In this document: piece after piece, positions 26,913 to 36,571 of the stretch
Position numbering within the stretch: position 1 is the stretch's first letter
Layout: each line of letters opens with the position of its first letter
NCBI RefSeq assembly: GCF_000744095.1
Contig: NZ_JQLI01000001.1
Span: forward strand, 1,984,001-2,048,000
Reading direction: 5' to 3'
Source: Cupriavidus necator A5-1
GTDB taxonomy: Bacteria > Pseudomonadota > Gammaproteobacteria > Burkholderiales > Burkholderiaceae
DNA: 64,000 nt
The notes under the pieces: generated by a model
Database searches by the model: none
Seen by the model: the letters and a program-made list of their open reading frames with translations, nothing else
Told to the model about the DNA's origin: nothing
Program-made: the position numbers and the translations under genes

Positions 26913-27207
26913 TTGGGGCTCTAATGACTAACGGCGGTCGCGCCTGAGCGCGCTGACGCAGAGTGTGGGTGGCGCGACTATGCATCACAGGCGCCGCCTT
27001 GCAAATGATCGGTACGGTCGAAACGGTGATCAAAACGGACAAGCGATCTCCTGAGACTGACAGCGCACAAGGCGCGTCGACATTCCCCGGACTGCTCAAT
27101 GCCGTGGTAGTGGCCGAAGCTGCTGGATTGCCGCTAGGGTCAACCCTGTGGCGGGTACCGGATGTCCGGGTGCAAAATTGGTATCTTTTCGGACAGAGAT
27201 CAGTGCC

Positions 27208-28317
27208 ATGCAGCAGGGCGATCTGACGGATGCAACCGCGACGCGACGCCACGGCAATCGGCTGGCGCACGCGTCGGCAGCTATCGACTTGCAGGAAAGG
27301 CGCTTTACGCCGGCCAAGCTGGCCGCTCTGCTGGCGGTGACTTCGGAAGCGGGGATGGAGCCTGGTGCGGTCCTCGCGGGGACGAACCTTGACCTCGCCG
27401 CCCTTGCCGATCCCTTCACGCTGACATCGCCGCACCAGTTCCTGACTGCCGCGCGCAATGCGATCCGGCTGCGGGGAAAGCCGGATCTCGGTGTGAAGGT
27501 CGGGAGCCGGCTTCATGTGTCGAGCTACGGCATGTACGGCTATGCGCTGCTGTGTTCGGAGGGCCTGGCGCGCGCGTTTGATGCGGCGGTCAAGTACCAT
27601 CAGCTTGCCAACGGGATGCTTGACATCCGCTGGGTCGAGCAGGAAGGGATGGCTTCATGGGTATTCCCCAACCATGACACGATCCTGCAGCCGGGCATGG
27701 ACGAGCCCTTGTACCACTTCCTGATCGAGATGCAGTTTGCCGTACACGTGACCATGATCAAGGATGTGATGGGCCCCTGGTGCGTGCCGGCCCGCGCCAT
27801 GTTCACGCAGGCCGAGCCGGCTCACGCGGCCGCGCTGGCCGAGGTGCTGGAATGCCCGCTCGCCTTCGAGCAGCCGCAGACCATGCTGAGCTATCCGGCA
27901 GCATGGCTGTCACGGGCGCCGCAGCTTGCCAATCCCATCACAGCAGCGCAAATGTCCGCGCATTGCGCGCGCCTGCTGGAGGCGTTCCGTTGGCAGGAGG
28001 GAATCACGCGTCGGGTCTTTCAGGAACTTACCCGCACGCCAGGCCGGTTCCCGGAGATCGAGCAAATTGCCGAAAGCCTGGGCATGACCTCCCGCACACT
28101 TCGCCGCAAGCTCGAGGCCGAAGGAACGTCATATAGCGAGCTGCTGACCAGCGTCAGAAAGGCGCTCGCCGTTGACTACCTGACCACCACTTCGTTGAGC
28201 ACCGAGGACATTGGCCTGGCGCTGGGCTTCAGTGATGCGGTGGGATTCCGGCACGCGTTCAAGCGCTGGACCGGGCGAACGCCCAATGAGGTCCGGCGAG
28301 AACGTCCTTTTCGCTGA
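27208..28317 (+). CDS. AraC family regulator with arabinose-binding-type N-terminal domain
   Basis: The 369-residue protein has the long N-terminal effector domain of the OruR/ArgR-like AraC subgroup (about 20-220: LHVSSYGMYGYALLCSEGLARA, DTILQPGMDEPLYHF). A C-terminal double helix-turn-helix follows (about 265-365: QIAESLGMTSRTLRRKLEAEG, STEDIGLALGFSDAVGFRHAFKRWTGRTPNEVRR). The ATG at 27208 is the natural start; the frame is open for 20 codons upstream without a better signal. Divergent from the acyl-CoA ligase gene, which is the probable target. Confidence 0.9.
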   Translation: MQQGDLTDATATRRHGNRLAHASAAIDLQERRFTPAKLAALLAVTSEAGMEPGAVLAGTNLDLAALADPFTLTSPHQFLTAARNAIRLRGKPDLGVKVGSRLHVSSYGMYGYALLCSEGLARAFDAAVKYHQLANGMLDIRWVEQEGMASWVFPNHDTILQPGMDEPLYHFLIEMQFAVHVTMIKDVMGPWCVPARAMFTQAEPAHAAALAEVLECPLAFEQPQTMLSYPAAWLSRAPQLANPITAAQMSAHCARLLEAFRWQEGITRRVFQELTRTPGRFPEIEQIAESLGMTSRTLRRKLEAEGTSYSELLTSVRKALAVDYLTTTSLSTEDIGLALGFSDAVGFRHAFKRWTGRTPNEVRRERPFR

Positions 28318-28427
28318 GTGGCGGGGCCGTTTGAACGGTTGACGAGTAGTCATGATGTCATCAGGGTGGACGTGTCGGAGACAGCGGCGGCTGATCCGGT
28401 TCCGTCCTGTATTCCGCGCATGCGCAA

Positions 28428-29303
28428 CTACGCTTTTGCCGCGACGCGAGCCTGCTCAAGGAAGGACCTGATCAGGCTGGCGCTGTGCGACGTCCTTCGC
28501 CACAGCAAGCCGAACCGACGCGGTTCCGGTTCGGAGGGTAGATGAAGCTTCACAATACGCAGCCCGGTAGTCAGTGGCGACGCGATGTCCGGGACCAGCG
28601 ACACCCCCAGGCCACGATCCACCATCATGGCGATGGCGAGGAGGGAGCTCAGCTCAAAGCGCTCCTGTGATGGCGTGATGCCGGCCTTGCGCAGGTAATC
28701 GTTGGCCTGCTTCCCTCCGCCGAGGCTGCGGTCATAGCGGATCAGCGGCCTGGTGCGCAGCAGTTCATGCGGATCCGTTTCGCTGTCCCGCTGTGCTGCA
28801 AGCACGACCAGCGGCTCCTTGCGCAGCAGTTCCCAGGCAAAGGCTTTGGGGATGGCGAAGGGAGGGTGCAGACAGACGGCGGCGTCCAGTTCCGATTGCT
28901 TGACCGCGTCGTACAGCTCGCTCGACATGGCAGACCTGATGTGGACGGACACACCGGGGTGTCTGGCCGCAAAACGCGCGAGCGCGTCCGGTAGCAGACT
29001 GTGGAGCGCCGTATTGATGGTGCCGATGCGAAGCTCGCGCGCCGCGTCCGCCTGGTTCACCCACCCCCTAAGCTCGTCGACTTCCCTGAGCAGCGAGACA
29101 CAGCGCGCAGCGAGGCGGCGCCCGGACTCGGTGGGCGCTACGGTACGGCCGGCTCGTGCCAGCAACTCAGTGCCAAGTTCGCGCTCCAGCACCTGGATCT
29201 GTTGAGAGACCGCCGCCGGCGTCACATTGAGCCGCCTCGCGGCTTCGGCCAGCGTGCCGGTTTCCACGACCAAGCTGAATGCCTTGAGATAGCTCGTCTC
29301 CAT
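28428..29303 (-). CDS. LysR family transcriptional regulator
   Basis: The protein has 291 residues. The helix-turn-helix at the extreme N-terminus reads YLKAFSLVVETGTLAEAARRL and AAVSQQIQVLERELGTELLAR; the effector domain includes LRIGTINTALHSLLPDAL and MMVDRGLGVSLVPDIA. The ATG at 29303 is 86 bases from the divergent CitE-like gene. The intergenic DNA is AT-rich compared with its surroundings (CTATTGTACGAAGG, GTATAGTTTATC), as expected for a shared regulatory region, so this protein is the likely regulator of the citE-bug-CoA transferase-amidohydrolase-bug operon. Confidence 0.9.
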   Translation of the reverse strand: METSYLKAFSLVVETGTLAEAARRLNVTPAAVSQQIQVLERELGTELLARAGRTVAPTESGRRLAARCVSLLREVDELRGWVNQADAARELRIGTINTALHSLLPDALARFAARHPGVSVHIRSAMSSELYDAVKQSELDAAVCLHPPFAIPKAFAWELLRKEPLVVLAAQRDSETDPHELLRTRPLIRYDRSLGGGKQANDYLRKAGITPSQERFELSSLLAIAMMVDRGLGVSLVPDIASPLTTGLRIVKLHLPSEPEPRRFGLLWRRTSHSASLIRSFLEQARVAAKA

Positions 29304-29389
29304 AGAATTTCTATTGTACGAAGGTAGGAAAGTATAGTTTATCTTCTCTTTCGGTTAAGCCACACTGCATTTCACCCCACGGAGATACG

Positions 29390-30277
29390 GTGTTGGCCAT
29401 GAGAAGCAAGCTATTCGTCCCCGGTTCACGACCCGAGTTTTTCGCCAAGGCGCTTGCGAGCGACGCGGATGCGCTGTCCTTCGATCTGGAGGATGCGGTT
29501 GCCGAAGAGAAGAAGGCCGAGGCCCGTGATCTGCTGTCACAACTGCTGCGTTCCGTCGAGACTCGCTCGACTGCAAAGACCCTGATCATTCGCGTCAATG
29601 GCCTCGACACGGGCCATTTCGAGGCCGACGTGGCCGCAGTGGTGGTGCCGGGCCTGCACCTGGTCAACCTGCCAAAGCCGGAGAGCGTCGACGACGTCCG
29701 CCGCGCGGCGGCGGCGATCGAACAGGCTGAGCGGGCCAACGGCTTCACCGACGAGGATGCGAAGGTCCGGTTGCTGCTGAACATTGAGTCGCCAAAGGCG
29801 CTGCATTGCGCCGCCGAGCTGGCGGGCGCACATCCCCGCGTGGCAGGCCTGCAGCTTGGGCTGGGCGATCTGTTCGAGCCAGCCGGCATCCATCGGCGCA
29901 ACACGGCAGCGATCGCATCGGCCATGTTCGCCGTGCGGATGGCGGCTGCCGAAGCCAACGTCTACGCCTATGACACGGTGTTCGCCAACATTCGCGATGG
30001 CGAAGGCTTCCGCGCCGAGGCGGAGATGTCCAGGCAGATGGGCTTTCTGGGCAAGAGCTGCATCCACCCAAGCCAGATCGCGCTGGCGAACGATGTCTAT
30101 CGGCCGTCCGACGACGAGATCGCGCATGCGCTGCGGGTCGTGGCGGCTGCCGCCCAGGCGCAGGCCGACGGCGTCGGGGCTTACGTCGTGGATGGAAAGA
30201 TGATCGACGCTCCCTTCGTCCGGCGTGCACAGGCCACTGTCGAGATCGCCAGGCGGCTCGGACTGATCGCCGCCTGA
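29390..30277 (+). CDS. HpcH/HpaI aldolase/citrate lyase beta-subunit-like (CitE-type) protein
   Basis: The product has 295 residues from GTG 29390, with CGGAG about 5 bases upstream; an ATG at 29399 is possible. It is a CitE-type TIM barrel: RSKLFVPGSRPEFFAKALAS, ALSFDLEDAVAEEKKAEAR, RVNGLDTGHFEADV, INLPKPES-like NLPKPESVDDV, LLNIESPKAL, and GFLGKSCIHPSQI near the end. The Glu and Asp in DLED and the Glu in NIES would bind Mg. Stand-alone family members cleave or form acyl-CoA bonds such as malyl- or citramalyl-CoA. The CoA transferase two genes downstream fits a route of CoA activation followed by cleavage. Confidence 0.88.
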   Translation: MLAMRSKLFVPGSRPEFFAKALASDADALSFDLEDAVAEEKKAEARDLLSQLLRSVETRSTAKTLIIRVNGLDTGHFEADVAAVVVPGLHLVNLPKPESVDDVRRAAAAIEQAERANGFTDEDAKVRLLLNIESPKALHCAAELAGAHPRVAGLQLGLGDLFEPAGIHRRNTAAIASAMFAVRMAAAEANVYAYDTVFANIRDGEGFRAEAEMSRQMGFLGKSCIHPSQIALANDVYRPSDDEIAHALRVVAAAAQAQADGVGAYVVDGKMIDAPFVRRAQATVEIARRLGLIAA

Positions 30278-30320
30278 CACCGCATCACAGACCCACATAA
30301 AACCATACAGGAGACAAACC

Positions 30321-31313
30321 ATGACGACCTCACAGTCGCGTCGTGCCGCCGCATGCTTCGGGATGATCGCCGCGTTTGGCGCTTTGGCGGTATCGGCCAA
30401 TGCTGCCGCCGAGAGCCCCTATCCGTCCAAGCCCATCACGATCATCGTGCCGTATCCGCCTGGCGGCTCGAACGACATCTTCGCCCGTATCGTGGCGAAG
30501 GAGATCGGCGAGGAACTGAAGCAGCCGGTGATCATCGACAACCGCTCCGGGGCGAGCGGCAACACGGGAACCGGCATGGCGGCCAAGGCAGCGCCGGACG
30601 GCTATACCCTGGTCGCGGTCTCGTCGAGCATGACGACCAATGCGGCGGTGCAGAGCAATCTGCCATACGATGCGGTCAAGAGCTTTGCGCCGGTGGCGAT
30701 GGTGGCCAAGGGGCCGTTCATCGTGGCGGTCAGCAACGACTTTCCTGCCAGGACGCCGCAGGAGCTGATCAACGCGATCCGCGCCAATCCGGGCAAGTTC
30801 AACTACGCGTCTTCCGGCCCCGGCAGCGTCAACCAGTTCGGTACAGAACTACTCAAGGCCAAGGCCGGCAAGCTGGCCATTACGCACGTACCTTACCGTG
30901 GCATGGGCCCCGCCATCACCGACCTGATCGGCAACCAGACCCAGGTGCTGATCTCGAGCGGCCCTTCGCTGCTGCCGATGGTCCGGGCCGGCAAGGTGCG
31001 GGCCGTGGGGATCACCAGCCTGAAGCCAAGCCCTGTCGCGCCGGACCTGGCGCCGATGGCGAGCGCGGTTCCTGGCTACGAGTTTGAACTCTGGTGGGGC
31101 TTTCTCGCGCCGGCAGGCACGCCGCCGGCGGTCATCACGCGGCTCAATGCGGCGGTGAACCAGGCGCTGGCGAAGCCGACCGTCAAGGCTGCGATTCTTA
31201 AGGAAGGCGCCGAGGCGAAGCCCGTCACCCCCCAACAGTTCGCCGAGACGATTGCGGCCGATGTGGTCCGGTGGACGGCGCTGGCCAAACAGCAAAACAT
31301 TGTCGCGGATTGA
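30321..31313 (+). CDS. Bug/TctC family periplasmic receptor
   Basis: The protein has 330 residues with an AGGAGAC ribosome-binding site just upstream of the ATG. A signal peptide ends near ANAAAES (~31). Bug motifs present: ITIIVPYPPGGSNDIFAR, IDNRSGASGNTGTGMAAKAAP, NLPYDAVKSFAPVA, THVPYRGMGPAITDLIGNQTQ and WGFLAPAGTPPAVITRLN. It should bind a carboxylate in the periplasm. It is the second gene of the LysR-controlled operon, and no membrane transport partner is encoded here. Confidence 0.92.
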   Translation: MTTSQSRRAAACFGMIAAFGALAVSANAAAESPYPSKPITIIVPYPPGGSNDIFARIVAKEIGEELKQPVIIDNRSGASGNTGTGMAAKAAPDGYTLVAVSSSMTTNAAVQSNLPYDAVKSFAPVAMVAKGPFIVAVSNDFPARTPQELINAIRANPGKFNYASSGPGSVNQFGTELLKAKAGKLAITHVPYRGMGPAITDLIGNQTQVLISSGPSLLPMVRAGKVRAVGITSLKPSPVAPDLAPMASAVPGYEFELWWGFLAPAGTPPAVITRLNAAVNQALAKPTVKAAILKEGAEAKPVTPQQFAETIAADVVRWTALAKQQNIVAD

Positions 31314-31337
31314 ACGCCTGGCTGATTCGGAGGCTGT

Positions 31338-32534
31338 ATGCAAACCAACACCACTGCCGGGGAAGACGTCTTCGGCACAAACCGGGCGGGACAGCCAGGT
31401 CCACTGAGCGGCGTGCGCGTGCTCGACCTGAGCGCCTATATCGCGGGGCCGTATGGCTGCTCACTGCTCGCCGACCAGGGCGCGGACGTCATCAAGGTCG
31501 AGCCGCCCGTGGGCGACAACCTGCGCAAGTATCCCTCGACACTGGAGGCCGAAAGCCGGGCCTTCCTGGGCGTCAACCGAAGCAAGCTGGGCGTCGTGCT
31601 CGACCTGAAGAACCCGGCCGATCTGGAGCGGCTGCTGGCGCTGGTGCGCAATGCGGATGTGCTGGTGCATAACTTCCGCCCCAGCGTGCCGGGCCGGCTC
31701 GGCATTGGCTACGAGCAGCTCAGTGCCGTCAACCCGCGCCTGATCTACTGCGCGGTCACCGGCTACGGCGAGACGGGCCCGCTGAAGGACAAGGCCGGTT
31801 ACGACCAGGTGCTGCAGACCATGACCGGCATGTGCACGCTGCAGGGCAAGCACGGGGGGCCGCCGGAGATTCTGTACGGCTCCGTAGTTGACTACTATGC
31901 CTCGGCGCTGGTCGCGGGTGCGGTGTCGTCGGCGCTCTACGAGCGGGAGAAGAGCGGGGCAGGGCAGTATGTGGGCGTGTCGCTGCTGCGTGCGGCGCTG
32001 ACCATGCAGTCGGCGCGGATGGTCTGGGCCGAATCGGAGCCCAGGGAGATCGGGCGCGACATGCGCTCCGGCGGCATTACCGGCATTCATCCGACCAGGG
32101 ACGGCTACATCTATATCTCGGCCAATACCCCGCATTTCTGGCGGGCGCTGTGCGAGAAGACCGGCCTGGCCGATCTGCTGTCGACCGATCGCTACGACAG
32201 CGTGCGCAAGCGCGCCGAACATCATGGGGAAATCGTGCCCCGCCTGCACGCGGCATTGCAGGAGCGTTCGGCGCTGGAATGGGAGACCATATTCGGCGAG
32301 GAGGTGCCATGTGCGGCAGCGCGCTCGGTGGAGGATATGTTCGATTTTCCCCAGGTGGCCGCGGAAGAGATGCTGGCAACGTTCGAGCACCCCGTGGTTG
32401 GCCGCTATCGCGGCTTCACGCGTGCCGTGAAGTTCGGGCGCACGCCCGGTCCGGAGCCGTTCGCCGCTCCTGCGCTCGATCAGCACGGGGACAGGGTCCG
32501 TGAAGCCGCGGACAGGCTGGCACGGCATGCCTGA
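31338..32534 (+). CDS. CaiB/BaiF (class III) CoA transferase
   Basis: The 398-residue protein has the family start GVRVLDLSAYIAGPYGCSLLADQGADVIKVEPP, NRSKLGVVLDLK, VHNFRPSVPGRLGIGYE and GYGETGPLKDKAGYDQVLQ. The Asp in AGYDQ (about residue 155) is at the position of the catalytic Asp of formyl-CoA transferase. It should move CoA from a donor thioester to a free acid, probably the acid bound by the Bug receptors and cleaved by the CitE-like protein. The next gene starts inside its last codons (ATGCCTGA), so the two are translationally coupled. Confidence 0.92.
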   Translation: MQTNTTAGEDVFGTNRAGQPGPLSGVRVLDLSAYIAGPYGCSLLADQGADVIKVEPPVGDNLRKYPSTLEAESRAFLGVNRSKLGVVLDLKNPADLERLLALVRNADVLVHNFRPSVPGRLGIGYEQLSAVNPRLIYCAVTGYGETGPLKDKAGYDQVLQTMTGMCTLQGKHGGPPEILYGSVVDYYASALVAGAVSSALYEREKSGAGQYVGVSLLRAALTMQSARMVWAESEPREIGRDMRSGGITGIHPTRDGYIYISANTPHFWRALCEKTGLADLLSTDRYDSVRKRAEHHGEIVPRLHAALQERSALEWETIFGEEVPCAAARSVEDMFDFPQVAAEEMLATFEHPVVGRYRGFTRAVKFGRTPGPEPFAAPALDQHGDRVREAADRLARHA

Positions 32535-33417
32535 CGCCCGCTACGGGGGGCCGATTCCGCCGGTGTCGAACAGTTCGGCAAGCCGCGCGCCACGCAGCGC
32601 CGCGCTCGCCAATGCCTGCGACGCTCACCTGCACATCTACGACCCGCGCTTCGCGGCGATTGCGCCAGTGGTGGCAAATGCCACCGTGGAAGACTACCGT
32701 GGCGTGCAAGCGCTGCTTGGCACGAGCCGCGCGGTCATCGTGCAGCCTCGCTGCTACGGCACAGACAACAGCGCCACGGTCGATGCGATCCGGAAGTTGG
32801 GTATCGCCAATGCGCGCGGCGTTGCCGTGGTGCGGCCGGATGTGACAGACGAAACCCTGCACGCGCTGCATGTGGGTGGCATCCGTGGCATCCGGTTCTC
32901 CCTCTACACCGAGGCCCATGTGGTGGTGGGCTTCGAGATGGTGGAAGCGCTTGCCAATCGCGTTGCCGAGCTGGGATGGCATCTGCAATTACACTGGACC
33001 GCAGACCAGATCGTCGCCCACCGCGACCTGCTGGGACGCCTGCGCACGCCGCTGGTATTCGACCACCTCGCCCGCCTGCCGGTGCCCGGTGGTACCGCGC
33101 ATCCTGCGTTTTCACTCGTATCCGAGTTGCTGGCGCGCGGCAATGCGTGGCTGAAGCTGTCCGGCGCGTATCTGGATTCCGTCGTCGGCGCCGCCGGGCG
33201 CTATGCGGACATCGACCCGGTGGCGATGGCATGGGTGCGCACCGCCCCGGAACGGCTGGTGTGGGGCAGCGACTGGCCCCACTCCACAGAGACCGGCTTC
33301 AAGCCGGACGATGCCTTGCTGTACGACCTGCTGGCCCGCTGGGCCGGCACCGAGGCGCTCCGGCGGCGCATCCTGGTGGACAACCCTGCCTTACTGTACG
33401 GATTCGAGACCGCATAG
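32527..33417 (+). CDS. Amidohydrolase family 2 (TIM-barrel metal hydrolase, LigI/lactonase-like)
   Basis: The product has 296 residues. After a polar leader the barrel begins with CDAHLHIYDPRF (metal-type HxH), and continues with VQPRCYGTDNSATVDAI, GGIRGIRFSLYTEAHV, LVFDHLARLPVP and VWGSDWPHSTE, where the final Asp is the usual catalytic one. Close family members open lactones such as 2-pyrone-4,6-dicarboxylate or 4-sulfomuconolactone. Start at ATG 32527 overlaps the CoA transferase stop; a GTG at 32500 is possible. Context suggests hydrolysis of a lactone or dicarboxylate ring in the same pathway. Confidence 0.85.
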   Translation: MPDARYGGPIPPVSNSSASRAPRSAALANACDAHLHIYDPRFAAIAPVVANATVEDYRGVQALLGTSRAVIVQPRCYGTDNSATVDAIRKLGIANARGVAVVRPDVTDETLHALHVGGIRGIRFSLYTEAHVVVGFEMVEALANRVAELGWHLQLHWTADQIVAHRDLLGRLRTPLVFDHLARLPVPGGTAHPAFSLVSELLARGNAWLKLSGAYLDSVVGAAGRYADIDPVAMAWVRTAPERLVWGSDWPHSTETGFKPDDALLYDLLARWAGTEALRRRILVDNPALLYGFETA

Positions 33418-33448
33418 CCGGCTCGAACCAATAAGAAGTGGAGACAAC

Positions 33449-34414
33449 ATGAAAACGACCCTGCAGCGCCTTGGCAAAGGCCTGGCGATTCTGGCTGCGG
33501 CGCTGCCGCTCGGCGCCTTCGCGTTCCCCGACAAGCCGATCCGCATGGTGGTGCCTTATTCAGCGGGTGGTGGTGCCGATAACACGGCGCGTGTCGTGGC
33601 CCAGAAGATGGGAGAGATCCTCGGGCAGACCGTTGTCATCGACAACAAGCCGGGCGCTGGCGGGGTCATCGGCGCCGACGTCGTGGCCAAGGCGACCCCG
33701 GATGGCTATACGGTGCTGTACGACGCCTCGGCGTTTGCGGTCAACGGCGCGCTGCGCAAGCTGCCGTTCGATCCGACGGGCGATTTCATTCCGATTTCGC
33801 TGGTGGCGACTGCGCCGCAGATCCTGGTGGTTGCAGCGAACGCGCCTTACAAGACCGTTGCCGACTTCATCGCCTCGGCAAAGAAGTCGCCCGGCAAGCT
33901 GACCTATGCCTCTGCCGGCGCTGGCACCGGCTCGCATCTGGCTGCCGAGATGTTCAATGAGCAGGCCAGAATCGAATTGCTGCATGTTCCGTACAAAGGC
34001 GGCGCGCCGGCGCTGACCGATGTGATGGGCGGGCAGGTCGCGTCCTATTTCGGCAATACTGCGTCGACGCTGCAATACGTGACCGGCGGCAAGCTGCGTG
34101 CGCTGGCGGTGACTTCCAGAACGCGCCTGAAGGCATTGCCCAATACGCCGACCCTGGCCGAGAGCGGCATGCCCGACTATGAAGTGCTTGAGTGGAACGG
34201 CGTGTTCCTGCCCAAGGGCACCGCGCCGGATCGCGTGCAGGCAATAGCCAGCGCCGTACAGAAGGCGGTGGCCGATCCCGCTGTGCGCGCCAGGCTGCAG
34301 CAAGCCGGACTCGATCCGGTCGGCAACACGCCGCAGGCTTTCAAGAGCTTCCTGCAGACGGAGTCGGCGCGCTGGCATGCCCTGGTCAAGGCACGTGGCA
34401 TCCGTGTTGAATAA
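33449..34414 (+). CDS. Bug/TctC family periplasmic receptor
   Basis: The protein has 321 residues. The ATG at 33449 is preceded by GGAGAC. The signal peptide is short and ends around GAFAFP (~26). Bug features: IRMVVPYSAGGGADNTAR, IDNKPGAGGVIGADVVAKAT, LPFDPTGDFIPISLV, LHVPYKGGAPALTDVMGGQV and NGVFLPKGTAPDRVQAI. It is the last gene of the operon and the second Bug protein in it, which suggests that either two related acids are taken up or one copy is a sensor. Confidence 0.92.
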   Translation: MKTTLQRLGKGLAILAAALPLGAFAFPDKPIRMVVPYSAGGGADNTARVVAQKMGEILGQTVVIDNKPGAGGVIGADVVAKATPDGYTVLYDASAFAVNGALRKLPFDPTGDFIPISLVATAPQILVVAANAPYKTVADFIASAKKSPGKLTYASAGAGTGSHLAAEMFNEQARIELLHVPYKGGAPALTDVMGGQVASYFGNTASTLQYVTGGKLRALAVTSRTRLKALPNTPTLAESGMPDYEVLEWNGVFLPKGTAPDRVQAIASAVQKAVADPAVRARLQQAGLDPVGNTPQAFKSFLQTESARWHALVKARGIRVE

Positions 34415-34548
34415 CGCCGGCTCTCCCAGTCGCGGGCTGGTAAGAAGGCGACCGAACACCGCGCCCGGCAGGGTGGTCGTCAGCGAGGTCGTCGTGCCGC
34501 AGCAACAACTCACGCGAGCCCGTGAGCACCAAGCGGCACTTTAGTCTT

Positions 34549-34576
34549 TTGAATTACAAGCGATAACCGTTATCAT
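34549..34576 (+). promoter_or_regulatory. Promoter of the TonB-dependent receptor gene
   Basis: TTGAAT at 34549-34554 and TATCAT at 34571-34576 are 16 bases apart, about 50 bases before the start codon. The region is clearly AT-richer than its surroundings. Confidence 0.5.
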
Positions 34577-34580
34577 TTAC
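34562..34580. promoter_or_regulatory. Candidate Fur box over the -10 region
   Basis: GATAACCGTTATCATTTAC resembles the 19-bp Fur consensus (GATAATGATAATCATTATC) and contains a perfect GATAAC/GTTATC dyad. It covers the spacer and -10 element of the receptor promoter, so iron-bound Fur would block it. Confidence 0.6.
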
Positions 34581-36562
34581 ATTCATGGCTTTTCGTAATT
34601 TGCTTGTTACAAGGAAGAAAAGCCATGAGTTCGAGCCGATGCGGCAAGCTGCCCGCCGCACCCCAATTCGCGCTGCGCGCGACGGCGTTCGCCGTCTCGA
34701 TGCTATGCCTGGCGCCGCTAGGGGCGTCCGCTCAGCAGACCGATGCGCAGCCGGGGCAAAACGGCAATGCGGAGCATGTGCTCGATACCGTCCAGGTCAC
34801 CGGCAATTGGCTGGGTACCGGACTGCAGAACAGTGTGAAGACGTTCGCCGGCGCACGCACTGTGGTGAGCGAGGAGCAAATCGAGCAGAGTGGCGCGAGC
34901 AGTATTAGTGACGTTATGCGCCGGATTCCGGGGGTGCAGTCGACCGACAACTCTGGCACCGCCGGTAGCGCCATCTCGCTCAATATCGGCGTGCGCGGCC
35001 TGACGGGCCGATACTCGCCTCGCTCTACGGTGTTGCTCGACGGTATTCCGATGGCGGTGGCGCCGTATGGGCAACCGCAACTGTCTTTCGCACCGGTCAG
35101 CCTGGGCAATATCGAATCGATCGACGTGGTGCGCAGCGGCGGTGCGGTGCGGTATGGCCCGCAGAACGTCGGTGGCATCATCAACTTCAACACCAAGCCG
35201 ATTCCTGGCGGCCCCGGCATCACTGGCGATGCGTCGATCCGCGAAAACATCTACACGGAAGGCGGCGGCAGCAATACCCAGTACAACGCGTTTGTAGGGA
35301 CCACGCTCGAGAACGGGCTGGGACTGGCTCTCCTGTACTCGGGCATGACGGGTCGCGAATGGCGCAAGGGCAGCGATGATGACGTCAATGATCTGGCCGT
35401 GAAATTCGCCTATGACCTCACCAGCACGTCGCAGGTCTACGGCAAGGTTTCCTACTACGACGTGCGCTCGCGCACGCCAGGTGGCCTCACGGTGGCGCAA
35501 TTCAATGCGGATCCGCTCCAGAATACGCGCCCGAACGACTACTGGAGTGGCAACCGCACGAGCTTCGATCTGGGATACGTGAACACGATGTCCGCCAATC
35601 AGGAGTTCGAGATTCGCACGTTCTTCAACGAGAGCTATCGCCAGAGCACGCTGCAGCAGAGCGCCACCCAGATCGCGCACCAGCCTCGCAACTACACCAC
35701 GTTCGGCATCGAGCCGCGCTATACGCAGCGCGTGTCGCTGGGGCCGACGCTGCATGACATCACCGTCGGATATCGGTATATCCGCGAGCGTGGCGACGAC
35801 AATGCCTACAATCAGAGCCTCGTAACCGGCGTGGCCGGCCCGACCACCACATTCGACAATGCCACCGATGCGCACGCCGTCTATATCGATGATCGTATCG
35901 CCATCGGCAACTGGCGCATCGTGCCGGGCGTGCGCTTCGAACATATCGACACCACGCGCCAGCAGCGGGGTACCGCGACGCAGTTCGAAAGCATGAATAA
36001 CAAGGCACTGCCCTCGGTCAATGTCTCGTACCTCGTGAACAATGCGTGGACCGTGTTTGCCGACTACAGTACGTCGTTCGGGCCGGTGCAGAACACCCAG
36101 CTCAATTCGCAGACGCCGAATAATCCGCTGCAGCCGGAAGTGGCGCGTACATTCGAAGTGGGTACGCGTTGGACCGACAACCGGATCAAGGCCGAACTGA
36201 CTGCGTTCAAGATCAAGTTCGACAACCAGATCCTGCAGGTGCCGGGCCTGTTCCCCGCCACGTTCCAGAATATCGGCGCTACGGACCACGACGGCGTGGA
36301 AACCGCGATCGACTACACGTTCGATCGCGCCGGCCTGTTCGCGGGGCTGAATGTCTACGCCAACTACACGTACACGCGCGCGATTCAGAAGTCGGGCGCC
36401 ACGTCCGGCCTGGACGTACCGTTCTACTCGCGCAATACCGATACGCTCGGGGTACGCTACGACTGGCGTAACTGGACGTTCAATGTTTCCACCACGCACC
36501 AGAGCTCGCAATACTCTGACCTGGCCAATACGGTGGCCGAGTCGCCGGATGGCAGCGTGGGC

Positions 36563-36571
36563 CGCATACCG
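36563..36571. repeat. Target-site duplication, left copy
   Basis: CGCATACCG directly precedes the left end of the IS element and recurs at 38045-38053 directly after its right end. Confidence 0.93.

Noticed and set aside
33560..34513. A 317-residue antisense frame reaching beyond the Bug gene
   Set aside because: Its only portion outside the Bug gene is a low-complexity Thr/Cys leader, and the remainder is a shadow.
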